The notes beneath the pieces are model-generated. The model saw nothing but the letters and a program-made list of their open reading frames with translations, ran no database searches and was not told where the DNA came from. Shown here one piece after another: positions 25,530 to 37,353 of a DNA stretch of 64,000 nt. Origin of the DNA: Niebla homalea (taxonomy: Eukaryota; Ascomycota; Lecanoromycetes; Lecanorales; Ramalinaceae); contig JAHGAU010000019.1 of the NCBI GenBank assembly GCA_019925105.1, forward strand, positions 434,001 through 498,000. Reading direction: 5' to 3'. The first letter of the stretch is position 1, and every line of letters begins with the position of its first letter. Made by a program: the position numbers and the translations under genes.

Positions 25530-25880
25530 AATTATTAAGTATTTTTTTTAAGGTTATAATATTTTTTTTAAATAAATTAATAATTAAAATATTATTTACA
25601 TAAAAAGCTATAATCGTTTTATCTTTAAAGTATATAAATACGTAATAATCCGTAAATTTTAACTTAAACCTGTATTTCTTTATAAAAATAAAAAAATAGA
25701 TATTATAATTAAAAGGATTATTATAATCTATAAAGGGTTTTATTAAGTTTATAATATATATTAATATTTTTCTTTTATTTTTAAGGTTACTTTATATAAA
25801 CTTTTTCCTTAATTAAGTTATAAAGAAAAACCGTTTTTATATTTATTTATTTTAAGTTTTAATCTTTAATTATTATTGAC
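25530..25880 (-). pseudogene. Copia reverse transcriptase relic (YVDD now YVNN)
   Basis: The minus strand reads, in order: a region matching MDVKTAFLYG (about 25816-25850, KTAFLYG partly preserved); YIINLIKPFIDYNNPFNYNI, the counterpart of the copia block LxKxLYGLKQxPRxW (about 25690-25755, with LYGL at 25720-25740); then TDYYVFIYF and KTIIAFYVNNILIIN, the counterpart of the catalytic YVDDILI box. YVNN is at 25591-25602; both catalytic Asp are now Asn (GAT to AAT, RIP on the opposite strand). The reading frame stays alignable across some 300 bases despite stops. Known function: DNA synthesis from element RNA. This copy is dead. Confidence 0.85.
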
Positions 25881-26458
25881 ATAAATAATATTTTATAACT
25901 TAGAAATTTTATTATTAAAAATAAAACTTTATTATAATTAATACCTTTTTATTATTTATAATTACGGATTATTGAATAAGTTTTTCTTAAATAATTAAAT
26001 TATTAATATCTTTCTTAAGAATATAAATTTATTATTTTTTGAAAATAATTATATTTAAAAATATATTGTATTTAAATACAAAAATTTAAATATTATTTTT
26101 AATATAAAAACCGTATATATTTATTTTTTATTAACTATTAAATTATTTTATAATAAATATTTTTTAATAATTTCTTAATAATGTTTTAATTTAAATGATT
26201 CCGGCTTATTCTTAAATAATATTATGATTAAATAATAAATATCCTTTTCTTTATTTAAAATAGTTATATTAAAAAAAAAAATAAACAATAAATTTAGAAA
26301 TATATCTTAAAGCTTTAAGTACTTAAGAATTTTAAGCTTAAAATTATCCCGGAAAATAATTTTAATTTCTTTTTATAATTTATTAAATTATTATTTATCT
26401 TAATTAAAAAATTATTAAATTTAAGGGTAATTTCTTTATTCCTTAATTAATGGTATAT

Positions 26459-27230
26459 TACTTATAAATATTAATTAATTATTTAATTTATATTATAGAT
26501 TTAGTTAAGTTAATTTTAACGCTTTTTAATAATTAATTATTAAGCTTTATTAATAACCGTAAAAACTTAATATTTATAACGTTAAAGTTAAGAATCGGTA
26601 TTTATTTAATTTTTATTTTTATTTTAAAGGATAATAAATATTTATAATTATTTAAAGAATAATAATTTATTTATATATATATTTTTTAAGAAAACCTATA
26701 ATATAATTTTTTAAGAATTATTTTTAAATTCATTACTTTTTTATTTCTTTTTAAGTTTATTTTATATTGATATTTTAAATAATACCTTTAAATATTTTTA
26801 CGGATATATATATTATTAATAGTTTAATTATGATTATTTTCTCGTTTTATTATTACGGCCATTTTTTTAAAAGGACTTTTAATAAATATTGACTATTATA
26901 TTTTTCCGGTTATAAAATATACTTTCCGGGTTTTATAATTATTATAATTAATAATTATTCTTCCCTTTTTTTTATTAATAATATTTTTTTATAAGGTTTT
27001 TAACGACTTTATTTATTTTATAAATAAAATGAAATTATTCAATAAAATTAAATTAAAATAATAAATTTATAAATATTATAAACTTTATAATTACTTGAAT
27101 ATCTTATTTTATAAAGAATATTTTATAATAATTATTTATTTTAATTTTCGTAATTAATTTTATTTTAAGTTTTATAAATAATAAATATAAAATAAATATA
27201 TAAATTACGTATGATTTTTTTATTTAGAAG
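26459..27230 (-). mobile_element. Full-length minus-strand LINE F, 3' segment
   Basis: It begins with an RIP-altered tail (ATTA repeats where other copies have GATT), then the family 3' end reversed. It stops at 27230 where the plus-strand LINE D begins and resumes at 32994. With the segments 32994-33473 and 37354-42021 it makes one LINE of about 5.9 kb, the most complete minus-strand copy. Confidence 0.88.
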
Positions 27231-28900
27231 ATGGCGACGAACAACGGGACCCCAGAGGTCAGAAACGATGCACGCGTGTATAGCTTAAGTAATAATAAGG
27301 ATAATACCGTAAATACGATAAGCGGAAGCAGAATAATAATAAAGATAAAGGGGAAGGAAAAATAAGCGGCCCAGGTTAATAGGAACAGTAATAAGTTATA
27401 TAAACGATATAATAAATACGAGATAAAAAGGCCTTAAATTAAATAAGGAGTTTATAATTAATAAAATATACGTAAAAAGACGTATATAACGCGTAAAAAT
27501 ATTATTATAAAGGATAATAAATAAAAAACGGAGGGGATAAGGACGGTATATAGGGACGGATAAAGGGTAAACGGAGGCATAAAAAGCCTTATTAAGTATA
27601 TATAAACCGGGAGAAAATTAAATAAAGATAAAAAGATATTAAATAAATAAGAATAAATTATAAAAAGAAATAATTATTAAATACGTAAAAAAAAAAGTAA
27701 AAAAAAAGGAGGCAATAAGGACGTTAAAAAGCCTTTTTATAATTATATAAAAGGATATTATATTAAAGATTTAACCAATACTATAAATCGGGCTACGGAA
27801 AGTAAAAGACTTTTATATAAATACGGGGAGAGGTTTAAGGGAGTTAAAGAAGTTACGCGGAATTTAAGGGGCAATAATAAAAACGCCAACGGATAAAGGC
27901 GAAAGGAAATAAAAAGGATATATATAAAGTAAAGGAATAACAGAAAAAACTTTAAAAAAAGGGAGGGGATAAGTTAAATAATAAAAACCGTAAAGGCGGC
28001 GCCGGCGTTAATAATAAAAAAAATAAAGACGGAAAAGAAAATGGCAATATTAAGGAAGGCAAGAATAATAATTATATAATTATCAGGCGAAAAAAAGAAA
28101 AATATAACGGTAAAAATAAACCTATTATAATTAATAAAGGCGTTTAAAATAATAGGAAAATTATTAATAAAATAAATTATTACGGTATATAAGTTATAAA
28201 GCGGGAATATTTTCTTTAATATAACCTTATTAAAGGTAAAAAAGGGGCTAAAGAAATTAAAGGGATAAGCCGGTAAAAAAAGGTATAAAACGGTAAAAAT
28301 ATTAAGGTAATCCTTTATTATCGCGATAAATAAAATATATTTAATAAGGTTTACGGGGAAGGAAAGGGAAGTTACTTTAAAATAGATAGAAAAAAAGAAT
28401 ACGGTCCTTTATTTTAGGTTAAAGATCATTAATTATAGTTTCCCCCTTATAATAAAAAGGCTAAATACCTTCGGTTATATAAAGAAATACTTTACGGTTA
28501 TCCTGAACGTAACGTTAATAAGGATATATAATAATATCCTCGATAAAAAGGTAATAAAGGGTAAGTCCTTTAAATTAATAAAACCTTAAAACCGGATAAC
28601 GGATATCTATTAATACTTTAAATATTAAAGGTACAGGTATATTATTATAAGGTACCTTAATAGTATAAAGTACGCGATATATATTAAAAAGTATAATACG
28701 TATAAATACGCTAGCTTAATAATAAAAGGCCTAATAAAAAACGCGTTAAAATACGTGGCGTATAATAATAATAATTACTTAACGTAAAACTTATAATATA
28801 TAATAAAAGCGAAGAAGACTTAATATAAAGAAATTAGGATAATAGCTAAAATTTAACGCTATAACTCGTATAAATTTAGACCGGTAAAGTAATTAAAAAC
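27231..28900 (+). pseudogene. LINE D ORF1 relic with preserved first 44 codons
   Basis: ATG at 27231 opens a frame MATNNGTPEVRNDARVYSLS... that stays open for 44 codons to a TAA at 27363-27365. The first about 45 bases keep CA dinucleotides (GACCCCAGAGG, GATGCACGCG) and so escaped RIP. After that the gag-like frame is riddled with stops. Zinc knuckle 1 lies at 28614-28655 (C-X2-C-X4-H-X4-C with Cys and His now Tyr). Product would be the RNA-binding ORF1 protein. Copies at 16798, 43131, 49893 and 57233 share the start, so this start is well supported. Confidence 0.8.
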
Positions 28901-28979
28901 GGTTTTAAAACGCGAATAAAGCTTATTAAATAAAAAAGGGTAAAACGCGGTAATTAATAGTATAAAGAAAAGGAAACTT

Positions 28980-31900
28980 ATAGCGATATTAATCCTTAAA
29001 GCCGGCCGTTTAACCGGGATTATTATCGTAATAAAAAGATTAAAATAAATAACGTTTAATTTTAAAGAAAAACCGTTTATATAAATAAAAGTTAATAAAA
29101 AGAGCTTAACGGACGTTAATATTTAATATATTTATACTTTTAAGGGTAATATAATATAACGTATATAAGGAAGTAGTTAAAGCTATAATATTAATATTTA
29201 AATTTAAAAAAATAAAAAATATTAATATTATAGCGATATAAAAGTTATTATATAATCCATATATTTATTCTTTAATTAATCCGGGAGATAATTTTTATTT
29301 AACCTTTAAAAGTAATAAGATAACGCGGATATATTTCTTTATTAATAAAAGGCTAAATATAAATAATTAAAACGTTATTTATTACGGAGGGAACCTATAT
29401 ATACTCTAGATTATATAAGAAGGGGATATTAAAAGTATTTTAAATATTTATAATATATATAATCCGTTACCGGCCAATAAAAAAAACCTTTTACGATTCC
29501 GTTATTTAAGGATATTATAATCGTATTTAATACGTATTTCTTAATAAAGGACTTTAATCTTTATTATATTTAATAAAATAAAAACGGTTATATAATTAAT
29601 TATATTAAATTTAAAAAGCTATTAATAATTATTATATAATTTAATTTTACGTTATTAACGTTAAAAAAGGTTATTATATAGGAAAGCCGTAAATTTAAGA
29701 TTATAATTAACTTAATATTTAACTTAGAAGGTATTATTAATTTAATTATAGTATACGGACCCTAAAAGGACTTAAAATACGGTTCGGATTACGTCCTAAT
29801 ATAAATAATTTTAAATTGGTTTATCGATATAATTCCGTTTTTATTATTTAAATAAACGTAGAAAATAATTAAGGAAGCGGAAGTATTAATAAAAGCGGTA
29901 AAAATAATATCTTAATTAATAAAGCTTTTTTAACTCGATAATAAAGAATAGATCGATTATTTTATAAAGTAAATAATAAAAGCTTTAAATAAAGTAATTA
30001 ACGTTATAATCTTAATAATAAAGCTATTTTAAAAAGTTAAAACCTATTAAAATAAAAAGTATATAAAGGTAATTATAAAGGTAAAAACGTTTATAAAGTA
30101 AGCTATTAAGTATAAGAATTAAAAGATGCTTTAACGGTTAAAAAAAGCTTAAAAGGAAAAAAAGAGAATTATCCGAAGGTTAAGTAAATATATTTCCGGG
30201 CTATAGTATATAACTTAACAGTTTCCCCTTATAATATTTGGAAGCTGGTAAAATACGGTAGGGAATAAAGTAAAAAATTTAAATTTATCCTTAAGTTTTT
30301 ACCCTTAAAAAGACTAAACGGTATAGTAATAAATACCTTTAATAATAAAATTAAAGCTCTTAAAGAGGCATTCTTTCCCTTATTACCGGAAATTAACCTA
30401 ATAAATATTAACGGTATAGTATATTTTAAATTAATAATAATAAATAAAATAATAACTTAAGAAATAATAATTAAAACGATTAATAAACCGAAAAAAAATA
30501 AAACCCCCAGACTTAACGGTATATTAAATAGGTTCTTATTTATAATAATGTTATTATTTAAAGAGGTTTTTATTTACTTATTTTAAGTTTATTTTAATAT
30601 AAAATATTACCCTTATAAATTTAAAAAGGTTAAAACGATTATCCTTAAGAAACCGGTTAAGTTAAATTATTCGGAGGTAAAGTTATATAAACCTATAGTA
30701 TTTTTTTATACGTTAAGGAAAACTTTAAAGATAATAATTATAAAGATCTTAAATAACTATATAAAAAAGTATAAACTATTTTTTAATTAATAAATAAAAA
30801 TAAAAAGAGGACGGTCAATGGAAACGGCTCTTAAAGGTTTAATTAATAACGTATATACGGTATAAAACTATAAAAAAAAATATATTATAAGTTTTTTTTC
30901 CTTAAATATTATAAAAACGTTTAATAAAATAAATTATTAAAGGTTATTATATAATTTACAGAAAAAAAAGGTTTTACCTTTCTTTATAAATTAAATAAAA
31001 AATTTCTTAAGTAATTAAATAACGTTAATTAACTTAAAATAAAAGATAAATACGATAAAGCCCGCAATAATAAAGATTCCTTAAGGGTTATTTATCTTTT
31101 TAGTTTTATTCTTATTTTTTAATAATCCGTTTATTAAAGACTTAATAAAGTTAAAATAGAAGGTTTAAGTAAAAAACTTTATTAACGATATTTACCTTTT
31201 AACCTATAATATATTTATTTATACGAATTATTTAAAGTTAAAATAAGCTTATAAAGTCTATTTATAATAAATAAAAATATATAAAGTTTAACTCGCCCCG
31301 TATAAGTATAAGTTTATTTATATAATAAGGAGCCCGAAACTATACGATATAATAGCTATAATAAATTTAAGTAATATAATAATAAAACCGGAAGTTAATA
31401 TTAAGGTATTTAATTTATAAATTAATAAGAAACTGGATTAAAAAAATTATATAAGAAAGGTTTAAAAGAAAATAATTTTATAAGAAAGGGGCTTTATTTA
31501 CCTTACGGCGTTAATATAAGGAGCTACTTTATAAAAGGTTAAAACCGTTTATTAGGCGGTTATAAAATTTACGATAATATATATAATAATTATTTAATAC
31601 GTACTTAAAAATACGTTTAAATATAAAAAAGAGTCCGTCCAGTAACTATAAAAGGTTTAAAACCGATATTTAAAAATAATAAGTAAAGTATATAAAGTAA
31701 CTTCTGTTTTAATATTAAAATCTAAAATCTTTATATTATTAATAAAGTTAACCTTAAATTAAATAGTTACTTAAACGAAACTTAAAAAAGGTATAAATTC
31801 AGTTATATTAACAGGAAATAAACGTATTCACTAGAATTATAAAAAGCCTTAAATAAAAAAGCGTAAGAAAAAAGTATTTATCCTTTTTACGGAAGTTAAA

Positions 31901-32600
31901 TTAAAGTAAACTAAAAATAAAATTAACTTAACCTATATTTAAGAAGTTAACATAAGAGTATATAAACTTTTACTTAAAGTAAAAGCGGCGGAGGAAAAGA
32001 AGGCTATAAGGGTAAAGTTAATAACGATTACCTTATAAATTAAAAAAAGGTAAATAAAGTATTAACGTAAATATAAAGGATTAATCCCTTAAGGATAATG
32101 GTACCCGGCGTTAAATAATAATAAGGTTATTAATAAATATCTTTAACGTTACGGAATTATAAGGAAAGATAATAATATATTAATAATTTAATTCCGGATA
32201 AATAAAAACGGCTTAATTTACTTCCTCTTTATTATATACGTTAATAACCGAATTAACGTTAACTATAAATATAAATAACGAAAGTAAAATACCGTATATA
32301 TATTAATTTCTTATTTATTATTTAAGGAGCTTAAACCGGGATTAATTAAAAAAGTAGAAATTAACGATTATTATTAAATGCTTATTAATAAAAAGGATAT
32401 TAAAACGGTTATTAAATTTATAATAATTATAGGCTTATTATTATAGTTTAACTTAATTAAGGAAATAAAGAAAATAATTAAGGACTTAATTAAGAAATTT
32501 CATTATTAACCTAAGGGCAGAAAGTAGCGGCGGGAAAACTATACTTAATAGGGGGCTAAAAAGACTATAAATACCGGGGCAATATAAAAAACGATATTAT
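28980..32600 (+). pseudogene. LINE D ORF2 relic: endonuclease and reverse transcriptase
   Basis: Endonuclease: the QEP motif is ruined near 29235-29260 (Q to stop, E to K); the SDH box at 29784-29792 reads SDY. Reverse transcriptase: motif A at 30905-30931 reads NIIKTFNKI (both Asp now Asn); FVDD at 31178-31189 reads FIND. Downstream sequence to about 32600 matches copy A but shows no domain I can name safely. Family function: nick target DNA, prime and copy element RNA. Catalytic residues and frame are lost. Confidence 0.8.
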
Positions 32601-32993
32601 ATCGGTTAATAAAGTTATATAAATAAAATAATAATAATATACGTATTAATAAGGATATTTAATAATATAATCGGAATTTTAAAATTTTAATATTAAATAA
32701 ACCCGTAAGGTAACGGAAGAATAATAAGTTTAAAGGTAACTTTTAAGTGGATTTAATTATAATATTATAAGTTTTCTTAAAAAAAACATATAAATAATTC
32801 TTACTCTTTAAATGGCCGTAAATACTTTTAACCCTTAAGACGTAAGTAAAGGCTGGGTAAATACCGGTTTTTATTCTTAACGTTATGGATATCGGGTTTT
32901 TTGCAATTATTAATAAAATTAAATAGCCGAGTATTAAAGAACGCCGGAATTAACTTAGCTAGATCCGTAGTATAAATCAATCAATCAATCAAT

Positions 32994-33473
32994 ATAAATT
33001 ACGTTTTACTTCTTTTATTTATATGTATAATTAACATTTATTTAATTATTAACGTTTATAATAAGGAAAAAATTAATTAATCCGTTTTTATTCATTTAAA
33101 ATTAAGTTATTAATATATTATTATCTTTTTTTATAATCCCGTAACGGTAAAACTACTTATTGATAATCTTTTTCTTATTTAAAGTAAAATATTACCGTTT
33201 TTAAAAGATTAATCCTTTACATTTATATTAACGTTTAATTTATCGCGTTTTAATTTATTTAATAATTATTATAATTTTTATTTCTATAACCCTTTTAATT
33301 TTTATTTCCTTTATATTAAGTAACGAGTTTTACGTATTTATATTAATTTTTAAATATAAATAAAAATAATATTTATTTAAATTTACTCTAACTATATTTT
33401 AATAAAACAAAATATTTATTTTTTATTTTTTTTATTTAAAACTGTTTAAAGTTTAAATAAATACGTTTATTTT
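32994..33473 (-). mobile_element. LINE F, middle segment (minus strand)
   Basis: Continuation of LINE F after insertion D. Its first 30 bases are the second copy of the target duplication. It ends at 33473 where the outer LTR element starts. The last five bases ATTTT are one copy of that element's duplication. Confidence 0.88.
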
Positions 33474-33646
33474 GGTTATGAAACGGCGCATACGCAGGTA
33501 CATAGCATCACGGTCTGCGGTAGATATGAGCATAACGGGTAGCTTCCGCGGGAGTCTTAGCGCGCACACTTATATTGCGCACCTTCATAGCTAAATAGCT
33601 ATTTAATTATATCAATTATATACTTATTATTAAACCGTTCTTAACA
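33474..33646 (+). repeat. 5' LTR of the outer element (173 bp)
   Basis: Begins GGTTATGAAACGG (expected TGTTATG, first base changed) and ends CGTTCTTAACA. Confidence 0.92.
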
Positions 33647-34263
33647 AATGGTAGCAATAGTTAAGTCGGTTCTTTATATATCGTTATATGTATAGCAACG
33701 CTTATTTAAGCTCTCGATATATACTTAGTATCTATGGATATATAGACCTTAAAAATCCTCACTCCGGTAACACTTTACCGTATAGCTTAATATTTAACTC
33801 TTTAATATAGAGCTTCTTATAAGCCTTAAAATAATAAACCCTTTAAGGAATAGGAAGAAGAAATAAAAGGTTATTAATAATAACTTTTTATCCTTAAAGT
33901 TTAATATAGAAAACCTTAATATAAAAGATAAGTTTATTAACGGTAATAATAATAATAATATACTTATCCGAATACTTTTATAAATAGCTTAAGCTTAAGT
34001 TTAGGCCAAAAGCTTAACTTAAATTTAAATAGGTTTACTTCTAGGCTTTACTCATAAATAAGCTATTAACTTATTAATAATAATTAAAGGATTTATTAAT
34101 ATAAAATTTAATTAACTTATAAGAGTTTTTAACCGTTAATAGCGTTAATTAAGCGTTGAAGAACCTTACTTATTACTTATAAATCTATAGATAGATATAT
34201 TAAATCCATTAAATCCACTAAATCCACCAGTATTTCCACTAAATCCTTAAACCTTTAACATTG

Positions 34264-34268
34264 GTAAT
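34264..34268 (+). repeat. GTAAT target duplication, left copy (inner element)
   Basis: Matches GTAAT at 35925-35929 exactly. Confidence 0.95.
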
Positions 34269-34441
34269 TGTTATGAAACGGCGCATGCGCATGTACATAG
34301 CATCACGGTCTGCGGTAGGTATAAGCATAGCGGGTAGCTCCCGGGGGGTCTTGGCGCGCACACTCACTCAAATCCATAGCTATTTACCTAGCTACTTAAC
34401 AATCATATCAATCATATATTACATTTATCACGTTCTTAACA
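34269..34441 (+). repeat. 5' LTR of the inner element (173 bp)
   Basis: TGTTATGAAACGGCGCATGC to CGTTCTTAACA. It differs from the 3' LTR at scattered C/T and G/A positions. The open frame starting at 34261 is only a by-product of the LTR. Confidence 0.95.
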
Positions 34442-34443
34442 AA

Positions 34444-34460
34444 TGGTAGCAATAGCTGAT
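34444..34460 (+). promoter_or_regulatory. Putative tRNA primer-binding site of the inner element
   Basis: TGGTAGCAATAGCTG begins two bases after the 5' LTR, where reverse transcription of LTR elements is primed. The same wording occurs at the same place in the outer element (33649). Which tRNA it pairs with was not determined. Confidence 0.65.
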
Positions 34461-35751
34461 TCGGCCCTTTATATGTTATCATACATACAATAACTCGATT
34501 CCATTCTCGTCATGAATTAAAGCTTATAATACCCAGAGGCCACTCAGAAATCTCACTCCGGTAACACTTTACCGTATATCTCGTCCAATAGCTCGAGCCC
34601 TAGAGTATCTACAGACTTATTACCAATCGTTTCAATCAGATCCATTTAGTTAGTTATCAGGTTTATCGCTATGCCTTTATCTACTTACTCCATAAGCTCC
34701 GCGTTATCTATTAACTTAAATACGTTTACATTGTCTAAATCATCCCAAACTTCATTATAAAGCTTATAATTCAGCTTATCATCTACTACCTCTTAAACGA
34801 GAAACTACCTTACTATTTATGACCTCTATGTCCGCTACGTACCACTTAAGACGCTCATTAAATTCCTCACGTTAAAATCATTACTTAAAGTGTTAGTAAT
34901 ACCTTTACCAGTCATAATACTTTAAGATCTCACCAGTAAATTTGGCAAAAAGACAAAGCAAAAGCAAGCGTTACGACGTAAAGTTATTATATAAAAGCTG
35001 GCTGCTCCTCCTGTACGGCCGTTATGGCTCGTAAAGCCTACGTCGCCTTTAGCTCCTCCACGAAAGATCTTTCTTCCCCCGCCACCTGATTGATAACCTC
35101 GATTAACACCTTCTTAAATACCCGCAACGCTATTATAAGTAAAGAATAAATAGGTTATTAAGTAAATTATAGCTAAGACTCGTTAAGTTATACTTTAACA
35201 AGTAAAGTTATTACCTGCTCCGCCATTACGGTTTAAGATACCTTTACTACCGATCGATATAAATAAGCTATTAATTATCCAGAAATTTATTATGAACGAC
35301 GTACCAGGTATTATACTTTACTTACCTATTAATTAATAAATCGCGGCCTTCAAGAAGCGGATTGGAACAAAGCTCACGCATAGTAAGCAACAGGAAATTC
35401 GGGACAATAACGAGCGATTCCACTCAATAAGGTAGCTGTTCCCACAGCAACCCAGATAATACGTCCGGCTATTCCTCGGACATCTCGTTTTTGAGCTTTT
35501 CAGCTCAATCAAAATCACGACTATTTCCCAGGTGATTACGATAAAATTCCGGCTTGCGGTTTTCTCGATTTTTCAGCATACGATTCCAACACCGGCTTCA
35601 TACGTTACCACCATTCATTCTCTTCACTTCTTTAGCATTCTCGACGCTTTAAATACATTAAGGCTATTACCGATAAGGGCATAAGTGATGCTATACCAAG
35701 GGTGATAATATATAACGAGGGCGTTGCTTTTTTGTCTTTTGGCCGGCATAT

Positions 35752-35924
35752 TATTATGAAACGGCGTATACGCATATATATAGCATCACGGTCTGCGGTA
35801 GGTATGAGCATAGCGGGTAGCTCCCGGGGGGTCTTGGCGCGCACACTCACTTAAATCCATAGCTACCTACCTAGCTACTCAACAATCATATCAATCATAC
35901 ATCACACTTATCACGTTCTTAACA
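35752..35924 (+). repeat. 3' LTR of the inner element (173 bp)
   Basis: Starts TATTATGAAACGG (TGTTA with G to A) and ends TTCTTAACA just before GTAAT. The minus-strand open frame at 35632-35850 runs across this LTR and is not a gene. Confidence 0.95.
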
Positions 35925-36136
35925 GTAATGCCTTTTTTACACGAAATTTACTAGTAAATTAAGTAATAATTACGCTTAATATACGTTAATAAAGTAAAAA
36001 GCTTGGGACCTATAACCCCGTACTTAATAAAGTTTATACGTTTATAAATTATATCCGTTAAGTTATTAAGTTAAAAGGTTATAAAATTATTTAGCTAAAT
36101 ATTAACTTATAATTACGTAATTTAATTAAGATATAG

Positions 36137-36391
36137 TATAAAGCTGAATTAATAAACCTTAAGAGATTTATATTCGAGAAAGTATTTACTTTAATTAATA
36201 TCTTCGTCGATACCCTTATTAAAAGGTTTAAATTAAACCTTACCGAAGCCCTTTATAAGCTGGATATATTACGTTATATACGTATAGATATTGCTAAGAA
36301 AAAAGATTTAATTATCTACCTTTATAAAATACTTAAATTATTCTATTACTTAAATAGCTATAATACCCTTAATAAGCTAATTATAGTATTT
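36137..36391 (+). pseudogene. Gag-like open stretch (85 codons) in the outer LTR element
   Basis: An uninterrupted + frame without Met start: YKAELINLKRFIFEKVFTLI..., rich in Leu, Ile, Lys and Phe with regular helical spacing, ending at TAA 36392. It lies upstream of the 3' LTR, where gag would be in a short element, and is absent from the inner copy. It is notable that 85 codons stayed open in RIP-mutated DNA. I do not recognise the family. Helical content and position suggest a gag/capsid piece, but that is inference. Confidence 0.4.
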
Positions 36392-37175
36392 TAATATATT
36401 AAGTATAATCTATAACTTACCCTTTTAAAACCTATTACTAGTAATATCCAGTCCTTTATTAATCAGCTTAATTCCCGTAAATATATATAATATATATATT
36501 ACGAGAACTTTAGGCCTTAGAAGTCTAAATTATAATAATTATTAATCCCTTAATCGATAACGTCGATATTTATTTAATAAGCTTTTTTTTAATTTCTTTA
36601 TAGATAAGCCTTAATAAATCCTTAAAAAATAATTTAAAACCGATTTTATATATATTATATTAACGTATATAATAAGTATAATACGTAATACGTAAAAGAA
36701 ACGGACTATAAATATAATAAACTATATTAATAAAAACCCTTAATATATATTATTAATAGTAATTACGATATATAATAATATAATAATTTTATATAATCCT
36801 ATAAGCCCGGTAAGCGAAGTAATTATAAGTAATTTCTATAGATATTATCTTAATAGCAATTTACTTAAAATATAACCCTGGTAAAATACTGGAAATACGT
36901 TTTTTAAGCGATTTAACTTAATCTTAAATCTTAAAAATTATAATAATAAACCGGGTAAATTACAATAAAATCCCGGTTTACGGTTTTCTCGATTTCTTAG
37001 TATACGATTTTAATACCGGCTTTATATGTTACCATTATTTATTCTCTTTATTTCTTTAGTATTCTTGGCGCTTTAAATATATTAAGGCTATTACCGATAA
37101 GGGTATAAATAATGCTATATTAAGGGTAATAATATATAATGAAGGCGTTACTTTTTTATTTTTTGGCCGGCATAT

Positions 37176-37348
37176 TATTATAAAACGGCGTATATATAGG
37201 TATATAGTATTACGGTCTGCGGTAAATATAGTCATAGCGGGTAGCTTCCGCGGGAGTCTTGGCACGTACACTTATATTGCGCACCTTTATAGCTAGATAG
37301 CTACTTAATCATATCAATCATACACTTACCACCAAACCGTTCTTAACA
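37176..37348 (+). repeat. 3' LTR of the outer element (173 bp)
   Basis: TATTATAAAACGG to CGTTCTTAACA, followed by ATTTT. More RIP-mutated than its 5' partner. The minus-strand frame at 37056-37271 crosses it and is not a gene. Confidence 0.92.
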
Positions 37349-37353
37349 ATTTT

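Larger units (their letters stand above)
23886..26458 (-). mobile_element. Ty1/copia retrotransposon relic, pol 3' part (minus strand)
   Basis: Reading the minus strand, copia reverse transcriptase motifs come first and RNase H later, in the normal copia order. The piece lacks gag, protease and most or all of the integrase: only about 580 bases lie upstream of the RT before a LINE tail begins at 26459. No LTR pair was found at its edges. RIP has been extreme and CpG is rarer here than in the LINEs. It fills the space between LINE E and the split minus-strand LINE F. Confidence 0.75.
27231..32993 (+). mobile_element. Full-length RIP-degraded LINE, copy D (5.76 kb), inserted in LINE F
   Basis: The only copy seen here with an intact 5' start and an intact AATC tail (32976-32993) and no later insertion. 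It sits inside the antisense LINE F: about 30 bases before it (27200-27230, ATAAATTACGT...) are repeated after the tail (32994-33023), with a few RIP differences and a 1-bp indel. That is a target duplication as expected for target-primed reverse transcription. It is the reference copy for the family: ORF1 about 27231-28900, ORF2 about 28980-32600, 3' UTR to 32975. Confidence 0.93.
34269..35924 (+). mobile_element. Inner non-autonomous LTR retrotransposon (1656 bp), largely un-RIPed
   Basis: LTRs 34269-34441 and 35752-35924 are each 173 bp, TGTTA...TAACA, with a perfect GTAAT duplication on both sides. A TGG-starting primer-binding site lies at 34444 (TGGTAGCAATAGCTG). The first about 150 interior bases and the last about 225 (35527-35751) match the outer element; the middle does not, so the two are different length variants. 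CA and TG dinucleotides are frequent, so RIP was light or absent. No coding frame longer than about 60 codons exists and no gag-pol motif is visible, so it must have moved with proteins from elsewhere. Confidence 0.93.
33474..37348 (+). mobile_element. Outer LTR retrotransposon, 173-bp LTRs, disrupted by a copy of itself
   Basis: 5' LTR 33474-33646 and 3' LTR 37176-37348, both exactly 173 bp, flanked by a perfect ATTTT duplication (33469-33473 and 37349-37353). Without the inner element and its 5-bp duplication the length is 2214 bp. A putative primer-binding site follows the 5' LTR by two bases (TGGTAGCAATAGTTAAG at 33649). The two LTRs share variants absent from the inner element (CTTCCGCGGGAGTCTT, CACTTATATTGCGCACCTT), which proves the pairing. 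The interior is RIP-mutated and too short for a full gag-pol. It holds a gag-like helical stretch at 36137-36391 and no visible RT. Confidence 0.92.

Noticed and set aside
35333..35518. 61-residue minus-strand frame in the inner LTR element with CPRNSRTYYLGCCG
   Set aside because: The Cys spacing does not fit a zinc knuckle, it runs against the element's sense and it has no counterpart in the outer copy.
35632..35850. Minus-strand frame (SVRAKTPRELPAM...) also at 37056-37271, and the + frame at 34261-34449
   Set aside because: All lie across LTRs of the 173-bp family. Their similarity reflects LTR homology.
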